Positions 1 to 6,498 are shown, counted from the first letter of the stretch. The stretch: DNA of 7,824 nt from Terriglobia bacterium (GCA_020072905.1 JAIQGB010000203.1:1-7824); one strand, 5' to 3'. The notes: generated by a model not told the origin, from the sequence alone. Translations and numbers: made by a program.

Positions 1-1
1 G

Positions 2-697
2 GAGTCAGAAGAAGGCCGGCGGGATTCGGGATTCGGGGTTGGGGACTCGGGGGGATTTCGGAAAGTGGACATTGCCGCCGCGTCACCCCTTCGGTCCGCA
101 GGCCGGGTGCCGAATTCCGAACCCCGAAATCCGAACCCCGCTCTGTTCGGAATTGTCCAGGGCGGCACAGACGTGCAACTCCGCCGCGAGAGCGCCGAAG
201 AACTGCTGGACATCGGCTTTGACGGCTATGCCCTGGGAGGCCTCTCGGTCGGCGAGCCCAAGAGCGAGACGTACGACGTGGCGGAATCCACCGCCGAGTT
301 GCTGCCCGAGGACCAGGCGCGCTACCTGATGGGGGTGGGGACGCCCGAAGATCTCGTCGAATGTGTGGCGCGGGGAATCGACATGTTCGACTGCGTCATG
401 CCGACGCGGAACGCCCGGAACGGCTGTGTTTTCACTTCGGAGGGGAAGCTGGTCATCAAGAACGCGCAGTACGCGCGGGACAACCGGCCCCTGGATCCGG
501 CCTGCGAGTGCGCGGTTTGCCACCGATATTCGCGCAGCTACCTCCGGCACCTTTTTGTGGCGGGGGAGATGCTGGCGGGAATCCTCGCAACCCACCACAA
601 TCTCTACTTTTACCTTGACACCCTGCGCAAAATTAGGCACGCTATTCAGTTCGGCAATTACGAAGCGTTTCGTTCTAGGGTGCGTGCGCGGCCTTAA
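2..697 (+). CDS. tgt: tRNA-guanine transglycosylase, C-terminal part (5' end outside window)
   Basis: Bacterial Tgt swaps guanine-34 of GUN-anticodon tRNAs for preQ1, a step in queuosine synthesis in the cytoplasm. The reading frame is open to the left edge; about 231 codons are visible of a usual 370-400, so the N-terminal half lies upstream. The family core is seen in order: ALFGIVQGG, GFDGYALGGLSVGEP (substrate-pocket loop), YLMGVGTPEDLVE, and DMFDCVMPTRNARNG, with the catalytic Asp encoded at 389. The zinc site is complete: Cys codons at 503, 509 and 518 and a His codon at 596 (Cys-x-Cys-x2-Cys-x25-His). Just before ALFGIVQGG the frame runs through about 40 residues of repeat-encoded, low-complexity sequence that replaces or enlarges the variable loop there. 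A GTG at 65 could be called as a start, but it would leave half an enzyme; I read the gene as continuing from upstream. The tgt-yajC-secDF order is classical. Confidence 0.95.
   Translation, partial: ESEEGRRDSGFGVGDSGGFRKVDIAAASPLRSAGRVPNSEPRNPNPALFGIVQGGTDVQLRRESAEELLDIGFDGYALGGLSVGEPKSETYDVAESTAELLPEDQARYLMGVGTPEDLVECVARGIDMFDCVMPTRNARNGCVFTSEGKLVIKNAQYARDNRPLDPACECAVCHRYSRSYLRHLFVAGEMLAGILATHHNLYFYLDTLRKIRHAIQFGNYEAFRSRVRARP
21..59 (+). repeat. Left array of a degenerate GGGATTC-type heptamer
   Basis: Four head-to-tail 7-bp units are visible at 21-27 (GGGATTC), 28-34 (GGGATTC), 35-41 (GGGGTTG) and 42-48 (GGGACTC), followed by a longer unit at 49-59 (GGGGGGATTTC). The array lies inside the open tgt frame. 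It is the inverted partner of the array at 112-139. The whole block (21-139) resembles a small palindromic repeat element or a simple-repeat expansion. I do not recognise a named family. Confidence 0.75.
112..139 (-). repeat. Right, inverted array of the same heptamer
   Basis: Four contiguous 7-bp units read GAATTCC, GAACCCC, GAAATCC and GAACCCC on the + strand. On the - strand these become GGGGTTC, GGATTTC, GGGGTTC and GGAATTC, the same degenerate GGnnTTC family as the left array at 21-59. The arms flank about 50 bp of non-repeat sequence. Transcribed, they could fold into an imperfect long hairpin. The array ends directly before the conserved tgt codons for ALFGIVQGG. Confidence 0.75.
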
Positions 698-755
698 CGG
701 CTTCTGAACATTTCTGTGCCGATCCTGGAAAGCCAAACGGACGAACTCTGCTGAG

Positions 756-774
756 CCTGCTCCGATCGGGCAGG
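756..774 (+). other. Small inverted repeat between tgt and yajC (weak terminator or leader hairpin)
   Basis: CCTGCTC and GGGCAGG can pair as a 7-bp stem (one G-U pair) around a 5-nt loop, 59 bp after the tgt stop and 39 bp before the yajC ATG. The sequence after it (GTTTCTC) has only a short T-rich stretch, so a strong intrinsic terminator is not supported. The 115-bp gap from 698 to 812 is the longest non-coding stretch here and would be the natural place for an internal promoter, but I see no convincing -35/-10 pair in it. Confidence 0.25.
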
Positions 775-812
775 GTTTCTCAATCTGACGCTGATTTCGT
801 TGCAAGACCTTG

Positions 813-1157
813 ATGGCTCGCCTGCCAGTCAATCCTCTTGTCTTAGCAGCCGACCCGGGGACCGGCGGGGCATTTGTCCAGTTCCTCCCATTCATCTTGA
901 TTTTCGGGATTTTTTACTTTCTTCTCATCCTGCCCCAGCAGCGGCAGCGCAAGAAGGTCCAGGAAATGCTGGCTAATCTCAAGACCGGCGACCGGGTGAT
1001 CACCAGCGGAGGGGTTTACGGGACGATCGTGAGCTTTCGTGACGCCAACGTCGTGCAGTTGCAGGTGGCGCAGCAACTGAAAATCGACGTCGCGCGCTCG
1101 GCGATTACGGGATTGCAGGCTGTCGAGGGCGAAGCGGCAGGTAAAGACAAAAAATGA
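813..1157 (+). CDS. yajC: Sec translocon accessory protein YajC
   Basis: YajC is a small single-span inner-membrane protein that associates with SecD-SecF and the SecYEG channel; its exact mechanism is unclear. The 114-residue product has one strongly hydrophobic helix (about residues 21-40, ending FYFLLILP). The YajC signature follows: QQRQRKKVQEM, then KTGDRVITSGGVYGTI (about 57-72), and a charged C-terminal tail. Size and layout match the family. The ATG at 813 is preferred; a TTG immediately before it (810) is the only other in-frame candidate because a stop lies at 792-794. No good Shine-Dalgarno is visible upstream, so initiation may be weak. secD begins 37 bp downstream, consistent with the usual yajC-secD-secF operon. 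Confidence 0.93.
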   Translation: MARLPVNPLVLAADPGTGGAFVQFLPFILIFGIFYFLLILPQQRQRKKVQEMLANLKTGDRVITSGGVYGTIVSFRDANVVQLQVAQQLKIDVARSAITGLQAVEGEAAGKDKK

Positions 1158-1161
1158 AGAC

Positions 1162-1184
1162 CACCCGGGAGCCATTCCCGGGTG
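1162..1184 (+). promoter_or_regulatory. Perfect 9-bp hairpin just upstream of the secD ribosome binding site
   Basis: CACCCGGGA (1162-1170) and TCCCGGGTG (1176-1184) are perfect inverted complements around the loop GCCAT. The stem starts 5 nt after the yajC stop and ends 1 nt before the secD Shine-Dalgarno (AGGGAG, 1186-1191). There is no T-run, so it is not an intrinsic terminator. The position suggests control of secD translation or RNA processing. A third copy of CACCCGGG at 1212-1219, inside the first secD codons, could pair with the right arm instead. A regulatory function is inference. Confidence 0.5.
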
Positions 1185-1194
1185 CAGGGAGAGC

Positions 1195-2835
1195 ATGGAA
1201 AAGAAGATTCGCACCCGGGTCATTATCATTGCTGTGGCCATGGTGGCCTGCATTCTGGGCATCATCTGCTATCCGCGGAACGACCAGGAAACCTTCGGGT
1301 TCCCGACCAACTGGCAGCGACTGAAAGAGAATGTCCGCAACCGCATCCGGTTAGGGCTGGACCTCACGGGCGGCACACACCTCGTCCTGCAAGTCCAGGT
1401 GAACGATGCCGTCAATGTCACGGTTGATTTGGCCCAGGAACGTCTGCGGGACGAACTGCGCGCGCGCAATATCCCGGCGACGGTCGAGAAGAAGACCGAG
1501 AACGGCCGGAGTTACCTGCTGATCACCAACGTTCCCCAGGAAAAATCGGGAGACCTGCAGACGCTGGCGAGCGAACAATTCCCCGACTGGGAGCTGGCGC
1601 GCCGGGCCGGCGACCCCAACGCGCGCGAGCTGTCCTTAAAGACCAGCGCGGCGGCCAACATTCGCAATCAGGCGCTCGAACAGTCCAAGACCACCATCGA
1701 GAACCGCATCAATCAACTCGGCGTCACGGAGCCGACCATCGCCGACTACGGCCAGGGGGATTACGAACTGGTTGTGCAGCTGCCCGACGTGGACGATCCG
1801 ACGCGCGTGAAGGACATCATTCAATCCACGGCCATGCTGACGCTCAAGATCGTCCGGGACGGTCCTTTCCCGACCCGCGAGGCGGCGCTGGCTTCGCACG
1901 GCGGGATTCTGCCGCCGGACAGCGAATTGCTCCCCGGCCGGCGCGAGTCCGGGAGCGATACGGCGACCGCTGAGGCGTGGTATGTCGTCGACCGCATCGC
2001 CGCGGTGACGGGACGCGACCTGCGCGACGCCCAGCCACGGCCAGATGAAAATGGACGCCCGAGCGTCAACTTCTCGTTGACGCGCGACGGCGCGGCGCGC
2101 TTCGGACGCGTGACCGGCGCGAATATCGGCAAACAGCTCGCCATCGTCCTCGACAATCGCGTCGTCTCCGCCCCCGTCATCCAGGGGCAGATCTCCGACA
2201 ACGGCCGCATCACGGGTTCTTTCACGCCCCAGCAGGCGGCCGACTTGGCGTTGGTGCTGCGTTCTGGCGCTCTGCCCGCCTCCATCAAGTACGAGCAAGA
2301 AACAACCGTAGGCCCGTCCTTGGGCGCCGATTCGATTCGCCACGGCGTGATCGCTTCGATCGTCGGCTTGCTGGCGGTGATGGCGTTCATGCTCTTCTAC
2401 TATCGCGGCGCAGGCATCAATGCAAATGTAGCGCTTATCCTCAACTTGATCATCCTGGTGGCGGTGCTGGCGTACTTCGGCGCCGTGGTCACACTGCCCG
2501 GGATCGCCGGAGTCATCTTAACCGTGGGCATGGGTGTGGACTCCAACGTGCTAATCTTCGAGCGCATCCGGGAGGAATTACGCTTGGGGAAGACGGTCGG
2601 AGCAGCCGTAGCAGGTGGGTTTGACCACGCTTTCTTGACCATTATTGACACCCACGTCACAACCATCGTTTCGGCGTTGATTCTGTTCACCTTCGGGACC
2701 GGCCCAATTCGAGGGTTCGCGGTCACGCTGACCATCGGCCTCCTCGCGAACCTGTTTACCTCGGTCTTTGTGTCACGAGTGATCTTTGAATACGTGCTCT
2801 CGCGGCGAGAGAAGGGCGAGGCGCTGAGTATATAG
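1195..2835 (+). CDS. secD: Protein translocase subunit SecD
   Basis: SecD works with SecF in the inner membrane to drive late steps of protein export using the proton motive force. The 546-residue product has the family layout: a first membrane helix (about 8-26), LGLDLTGG at 53-60, a large periplasmic region to about 380, then five membrane helices (about 384-402, 409-431, 436-458, 486-508, 513-535). The conserved GMxVDxNVLIFERI segment is present, with the proton-pathway Asp at residue 449, and so is the FGTGPIRGFAVTLTIG motif. One detail to note is DTHVTT at 485-490, where many homologues have DANxTT; His487 takes the Asn place. The ATG at 1195 has AGGGAG close upstream (3-nt spacing). The secF start follows 63 bp after the stop. 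SecD and SecF are separate proteins here, not fused. Confidence 0.97.
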   Translation: MEKKIRTRVIIIAVAMVACILGIICYPRNDQETFGFPTNWQRLKENVRNRIRLGLDLTGGTHLVLQVQVNDAVNVTVDLAQERLRDELRARNIPATVEKKTENGRSYLLITNVPQEKSGDLQTLASEQFPDWELARRAGDPNARELSLKTSAAANIRNQALEQSKTTIENRINQLGVTEPTIADYGQGDYELVVQLPDVDDPTRVKDIIQSTAMLTLKIVRDGPFPTREAALASHGGILPPDSELLPGRRESGSDTATAEAWYVVDRIAAVTGRDLRDAQPRPDENGRPSVNFSLTRDGAARFGRVTGANIGKQLAIVLDNRVVSAPVIQGQISDNGRITGSFTPQQAADLALVLRSGALPASIKYEQETTVGPSLGADSIRHGVIASIVGLLAVMAFMLFYYRGAGINANVALILNLIILVAVLAYFGAVVTLPGIAGVILTVGMGVDSNVLIFERIREELRLGKTVGAAVAGGFDHAFLTIIDTHVTTIVSALILFTFGTGPIRGFAVTLTIGLLANLFTSVFVSRVIFEYVLSRREKGEALSI

Positions 2836-2898
2836 AAAAAAAGGAACCTCTCGGGAGTATCCGGTGTCAATTCCAACGGAGAAGGACTGAGCTGGGCC

Positions 2899-4125
2899 AT
2901 GGAATTCTTCCACGAACCGAAGATTGACTGGATGGGGAAGAAGTGGTACTTCATCGGTCTGACCCTGGTCCTTCTTGTCGCAGGAATGGCGTCCATCGCA
3001 GTCAAGCGCGGCCTGACCTATGGAATCGATTTCCGTGGCGGGACGCTTGTCTACGTCAAGTTCTCCCAGCAGCCCAATCTGGACGCTATCCGCAACTATT
3101 TGAAGAAAGTGAATCTGGGTGAGGCCACGATTCAGCGTTATGGCCCCGTTTCTGCAAATCAGGTCATTATCGGTCTCGATTTACAGACGACGACCTCGAG
3201 CAACGCCCTGGACGCCGGGAAGCGAGCGATTGCCGATGCGCTGGCCGGTCTCTCCGGCGCTCCCCCGGAAGGCAAGGTGGATTTGAACAATGCCAGCCCG
3301 CAGACGGTGGCGGAACACCTGGTCGTTGCCGATCCGCTCCACCTTGCTTCGCAGGGGTCTGCGGAGGCCCTGCGGCGCTACCGGGAACTCGCCGACGCCA
3401 TGGTCAATTTCCGCAACGCGGCGCGGCACAGCGGCCTGCTTGCTGATCTGAGTGAATTGAATGCCGTCACGGGAGTGACTCCGGGCGTCCTGGAGGCGCT
3501 AGGCAAGGACTTCTATCTTTCGAGCTATGCGGTAGGCCAAACGGAAATCGTCGGACCCAAAGTGGGATCCGATCTGCGCCGACAGGCCATCTACGTGACT
3601 CTGGCGGGCCTGGGTGCCATGCTCGTTTACATTTGGTTTCGGTTTGAGCTAATCTATGGCGTGGCGGCGGTCATCGCCACCTTTCATGACGTTCTCATCA
3701 CGCTGGGTATCTTCTCCCTGCTGAGTAAAGAGATCTCGCTCACGGTGATTGCGGCTCTTTTGACCTTGGTGGGCTATTCGATGAACGACACCATTGTGGT
3801 TTTTGACCGCATTCGTGAGAATGTCCATCTCAACAAGCGCGAGAGCTTCTACGATCTGGTGAACCGCAGCATCAACCAGACGCTGAGCCGGACGATTTTA
3901 ACCTCGGGGCTGACTTTCCTGGCCGTGCTTTCCCTCTACCTGTTCGGGGGGGAAGTCATCCACGGGTTTGCATTGACCCTGGTCATTGGGGTTATCATTG
4001 GCACGTATTCCTCGATCGCAATTGCCAGCCCGATCCTGGTGTTCTTTTACCAGAGGGGTGGGAAGAACCGGGTCGGAGCAAGGCCGCGGGCTCTGGAGCG
4101 CGAAACCGCCGGCGCACAACGATAG
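2899..4125 (+). CDS. secF: Protein translocase subunit SecF with an enlarged periplasmic domain
   Basis: SecF is the partner of SecD in proton-driven protein export. Family features are clear: helix 1 (about 16-35), YGIDFRGGT (41-49), SxEIVGPKVGSDL-type sequence (about 215-226), FHD (262-264), SMNDTIVVFDRIREN (294-308), NQTLSRTILTS (326-336), and further helices at about 231-249, 255-275, 280-302, 334-350 and 357-384. At 408 residues it is about 100 longer than a typical 300-320-residue SecF. The excess lies between residues 95 and 205 in the first periplasmic domain. That segment contains VDLNNASP (127-134) and later a pattern resembling a ComEA-type helix-hairpin-helix: AMVNFR (167-172) and LNAVTGVTPGVLEAL (187-201). 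The ATG at 2899 has GGAGAAGGA (2878-2886) upstream, at a rather long spacing of 12 nt. The basic C-terminal tail is cytoplasmic. Confidence 0.96.
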   Translation: MEFFHEPKIDWMGKKWYFIGLTLVLLVAGMASIAVKRGLTYGIDFRGGTLVYVKFSQQPNLDAIRNYLKKVNLGEATIQRYGPVSANQVIIGLDLQTTTSSNALDAGKRAIADALAGLSGAPPEGKVDLNNASPQTVAEHLVVADPLHLASQGSAEALRRYRELADAMVNFRNAARHSGLLADLSELNAVTGVTPGVLEALGKDFYLSSYAVGQTEIVGPKVGSDLRRQAIYVTLAGLGAMLVYIWFRFELIYGVAAVIATFHDVLITLGIFSLLSKEISLTVIAALLTLVGYSMNDTIVVFDRIRENVHLNKRESFYDLVNRSINQTLSRTILTSGLTFLAVLSLYLFGGEVIHGFALTLVIGVIIGTYSSIAIASPILVFFYQRGGKNRVGARPRALERETAGAQR

Positions 4126-4170
4126 GTCCCGGCCAGGCGTCCGGAAACCGCGAGCCGGATCGATTGATGT

Positions 4171-4176
4171 AGGAGG
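4171..4176 (+). promoter_or_regulatory. Shine-Dalgarno that fixes the TonB-family start
   Basis: AGGAGG is followed after 8 nt by the ATG at 4185. A longer in-frame reading would begin at the GTG at 4176, but that codon overlaps the Shine-Dalgarno itself, so it cannot be the start served by this site. The ATG at 4185 is therefore chosen. Confidence 0.85.
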
Positions 4177-4184
4177 TGGGATTT

Positions 4185-5228
4185 ATGTTTGACGAAACCT
4201 TGCTGGATTCCTCACCATCGCATGCACCGGTCCTGAGTACGACGCACTGGGTGATTATGCTCGCGGCGGGAGTGGTGGGCTTCCTGGCGTGGTTTTTCGG
4301 CGCGCCCATCCTCTTGGGACCTCCCGACAGCACGAAGGTACTCATCACGCAGGCGATCATCTTCGGTACTGTCCCCCTGTTCTTTACGGCCCTTTTCCTC
4401 TGTTACGTTTACGCCGACTCGCGGCACTTGGGTCTTGGAACGTGGGGTTGGATGGTGGTGGTGTTCCTGCTAAACATTGTGGGATTCCTCTTCTATCTGG
4501 TCTATTCCGCGGCCAAAACGGACAACTGGAAGCGAGCGACCATCCCCATCGCGTACATCATTGAAGTTATCTTCGTCGGCGTCACGATCTTGATGCCGCT
4601 GATTTACACCGAAGCGCTCCCGAAGGGCCAGTTAATGACCTTCCTGGTGGCGCCGCCTCCACCGCCCCCGCCGCCTCCCCCGCCCGTGCAAGCGGCGCCC
4701 GTGAAGGTGATCCGGCGCGTCACGGCGGAAGACATCATGCGGGCTCCCACGGTGATCCCCAAGACCATCGCCCAGATCAAGGACGAGGCGGACGTTCCCC
4801 AGGCGGCCTCGGTCGGTGTGGTCGGCGGCGTTCCGGGCGGCATGCCCGGTGGGACGCCGGGTGGCGTGCTGGGTAGCATCATCTCGAGTGCGTCCGCCGC
4901 GCCCCCTCCGCCCCCGCCTCCCAAAGCAGCCACGCCCAAGCGCATTCGCGTGGGCGGCCAGGTGGAGCAGGCCAAGCTGATCTTCCGTCCCACACCGGAA
5001 TACCCGCCCCTCGCCAAGATGGCGCGCATCCAGGGGACGGTACGTTTGGAGGCCATCATCAGCCGCGACGGCACGATCCAGGACTTGAAAGTCATCAGCG
5101 GCCACCCGCTGCTGGTCAAGTCGGCTCTCGAAGCGGTGCAGCGCTGGCGCTACCAGCCCACGCTGCTCAACGGCGAGCCGGTGGAAGTCGTTACCGAGAT
5201 TGACTGCAACTTTACGTTGGCCGAGTAA
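4185..5228 (+). CDS. TonB-family energy transducer with four predicted membrane helices
   Basis: TonB proteins carry proton-motive energy from ExbB-ExbD to outer-membrane receptors. This 347-residue product ends in a clear TonB C-terminal domain (about 262-345: PEYPPLAKMARIQGTVRLEA, then SGHPLL, ALEAVQRWRYQPTLLNGEPVEV). Before it lie a run of 11 prolines (157-167), a Gly-rich stretch with PGG repeats (214-230) and a second run of 7 prolines (240-246), the extended periplasm-spanning region. The N-terminus is unusual: four hydrophobic segments (about 22-44, 53-77, 86-109, 119-141) instead of the single anchor of classical TonB. Segment 3 with its lead-in (YVYADSRHLGLGTWGWM, then LLNIVGFLFYLVY) resembles the small membrane module found at the N-terminus of phospholipase D-like proteins. 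Lys111, Lys116 and Arg117 between helices 3 and 4 suggest that loop is cytoplasmic, giving both ends in the periplasm. exbB follows after 42 bp. Confidence 0.9.
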   Translation: MFDETLLDSSPSHAPVLSTTHWVIMLAAGVVGFLAWFFGAPILLGPPDSTKVLITQAIIFGTVPLFFTALFLCYVYADSRHLGLGTWGWMVVVFLLNIVGFLFYLVYSAAKTDNWKRATIPIAYIIEVIFVGVTILMPLIYTEALPKGQLMTFLVAPPPPPPPPPPPVQAAPVKVIRRVTAEDIMRAPTVIPKTIAQIKDEADVPQAASVGVVGGVPGGMPGGTPGGVLGSIISSASAAPPPPPPPKAATPKRIRVGGQVEQAKLIFRPTPEYPPLAKMARIQGTVRLEAIISRDGTIQDLKVISGHPLLVKSALEAVQRWRYQPTLLNGEPVEVVTEIDCNFTLAE

Positions 5229-5270
5229 GCGCAAGGCTTTTGAAAATCTTCGAGGAGGAAACACAACATC

Positions 5271-6005
5271 ATGCTAGGGGCAAAACTCTTGATCCTCGGT
5301 TTGTGGTTGTTTCAAGAAGGGGAGACGATGGCTTTCGACCCGATCAGCATGTGGCGGGCAATGGGCTGGCCTGCCCGGTCGGTCGTAGTCCTGCTCTTCG
5401 TCATGTCCGCTTGGTCGATCGGGGTGATGATCGACCGCTGGATTGCTTATCGGGCAGCTCGCAAGCAGTCACGGCTCTTTGCTCCCGCCGTCGCGGGGGC
5501 GCTCAAAGACGGCAGAATTGACGAGGCCATCGCCATCGCCGAGCAGAACAAGCGCAGTCACCTGGCGAAGGTCGTCACGGCCGGGCTGCAGGAATTCCAG
5601 GCTCACCAGGCTTCCTCGGAGATTTCCGGGGAGACTATCGAGGCTTCCAAGCGCGCCCTCGAGCGGGCCGCCGCCATCGTGCATGCCGAGCTGAAGCGTG
5701 GCGTTTCGAGCCTGGCGACGGTTGGCTCCACGGCTCCCTTCGTCGGCTTGTTCGGGACCGTGCTGGGCATTATCAATGCGTTCCATGGCATCTCCACGGC
5801 CAAATCGACGGGTCTGGCGGCCGTCGCGGGCGGTATTGCCGAGGCGCTCGTGACCACCGCGATGGGACTGTTGGTGGCCGTGCCGGCCGTGTGGGCGTTC
5901 AACTACTTCGGTGGAAGAATCGAGGCGTTTGATGTGGAGATGGACAATTCCTCTTCGGAGTTGATCGATTACTTCATCAAGCGGTCCTCGAGGGGGAAGA
6001 AATAA
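5271..6005 (+). CDS. exbB: MotA/TolQ/ExbB proton channel family protein
   Basis: ExbB-type proteins form the pentameric inner-membrane channel scaffold around ExbD that converts proton flow into work on TonB. The 244-residue product has helix 1 at about 36-55 (VVVLLFVMSAWSIGVMIDRW), a cytoplasmic region (about 60-145), then the conserved STAPFVGLFGTVLGIINAF (153-171) and AVAGGIAEALVTTAMGLLVAVPAVWAFN (184-211) segments, including the Glu (191) and Thr residues typical of the channel lining. The ATG at 5271 follows GAGGAGGA (5252-5259). A second ATG at 5328 (residue 20) also has a purine-rich site (AAGGGGAG) and cannot be excluded. I prefer 5271 because the short hydrophobic leader before FDPISMWRAMGW looks like that of relatives. 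The stop overlaps the next start by one base. The neighbouring TonB and ExbD genes favour a Ton over a Tol or flagellar role. Confidence 0.93.
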   Translation: MLGAKLLILGLWLFQEGETMAFDPISMWRAMGWPARSVVVLLFVMSAWSIGVMIDRWIAYRAARKQSRLFAPAVAGALKDGRIDEAIAIAEQNKRSHLAKVVTAGLQEFQAHQASSEISGETIEASKRALERAAAIVHAELKRGVSSLATVGSTAPFVGLFGTVLGIINAFHGISTAKSTGLAAVAGGIAEALVTTAMGLLVAVPAVWAFNYFGGRIEAFDVEMDNSSSELIDYFIKRSSRGKK

Positions 6006-6007
6006 TG
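6003..6007 (+). promoter_or_regulatory. TAATG stop-start overlap coupling exbB and the first exbD
   Basis: The exbB stop (TAA, 6003-6005) and the exbD start (ATG, 6005-6007) share one base. Such overlaps usually couple translation and help set subunit ratios. A purine-rich AGGGGGAAG just upstream, inside exbB, can serve as Shine-Dalgarno for reinitiation. Confidence 0.8.
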
Positions 6008-6472
6008 GCTGTCACACCCAAAATGGGGGGACCGGTTTCCGATATCAACGTGACGCCCATGGCGGATGTCATGCTGGTGTTGTTGATCATCTTCATGGTC
6101 ATCACACCCATGCTGCAGAAGGGCGTCAGCGTGGATATGGCCAAGGCGGAAAACCCGCGGACAATGCAGGACGCCGAAAAGGAAGATGCGGTCGTGCTGG
6201 CCATCACGCGGGATGGGAAGATCTACCTGGGTTCGGACCCGATCCACCTCGACGAGATCACGACGAAGGTCAAGGACCGCCTTTCGAGCAAGCTCGATAA
6301 GACGGTGTACGTCAAGAGTGACGCTCGGGCGAAATACGGCGATGTCGTGGCCATTGTGGATAACGTGCGGGCCGCCGGCGTGGATTCGCTCGGCCTGCTG
6401 ACCGAGAAGCTCGAGCGCAAGACCCCCGGGGCGCCGGGTGCCCTGGGTGAGCCCGGGGCGGTCACTCCCTGA
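6005..6472 (+). CDS. exbD: ExbD/TolR-family biopolymer transport protein, copy 1
   Basis: ExbD sits as a dimer inside the ExbB channel and carries the proton-accepting aspartate. The 155-residue product shows the family N-terminus SDINVTPMADVMLVLLIIFMVITP (about 12-35), in which Asp21 is the expected protonatable residue at the start of the single membrane helix. A periplasmic domain follows, with VVLAITRDGKIYLG, then VYVKSDARAKYGDVVAIVDNVRAAGVDSLGLLTEKL (about 100-135). The last 18 or so residues are a Pro/Gly/Ala-rich tail (TPGAPGALGEPGAVTP), encoded by very GC-rich DNA and not part of the fold; it is absent from copy 2. The start overlaps the exbB stop. Length is normal for the family. Confidence 0.94.
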   Translation: MAVTPKMGGPVSDINVTPMADVMLVLLIIFMVITPMLQKGVSVDMAKAENPRTMQDAEKEDAVVLAITRDGKIYLGSDPIHLDEITTKVKDRLSSKLDKTVYVKSDARAKYGDVVAIVDNVRAAGVDSLGLLTEKLERKTPGAPGALGEPGAVTP

Positions 6473-6498
6473 CGATTGCCGCGATATTCGTTTGCCGC

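Noticed and set aside
65..67. GTG at 65 as the true start of a short Tgt-like gene
   Set aside because: The frame is open upstream to the window edge, there is no ribosome binding site, and starting here would remove half of the catalytic barrel.
615..620. TTGACA as a possible -35 box for yajC-secDF
   Set aside because: It lies within tgt codons for LDT and there is no -10-like hexamer 16-18 bp downstream; the nearest AT-rich candidate is over 20 bp away.
83..895. 270-codon open frame on the - strand over tgt and the tgt-yajC gap
   Set aside because: It is antisense to the conserved Tgt core and to YajC, and its translation shows no family pattern.
4653..4686. C-rich tract as a possible DNA-structure or repeat element
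   Set aside because: It is fully explained by the 11-proline run of the TonB-family protein.
6422..6462. Very GC-rich, partly palindromic stretch at the end of the first exbD as a possible terminator
   Set aside because: Pairing is short and interrupted, there is no T-run, and the codons explain the composition (Pro/Gly/Ala tail); the next gene follows at once.
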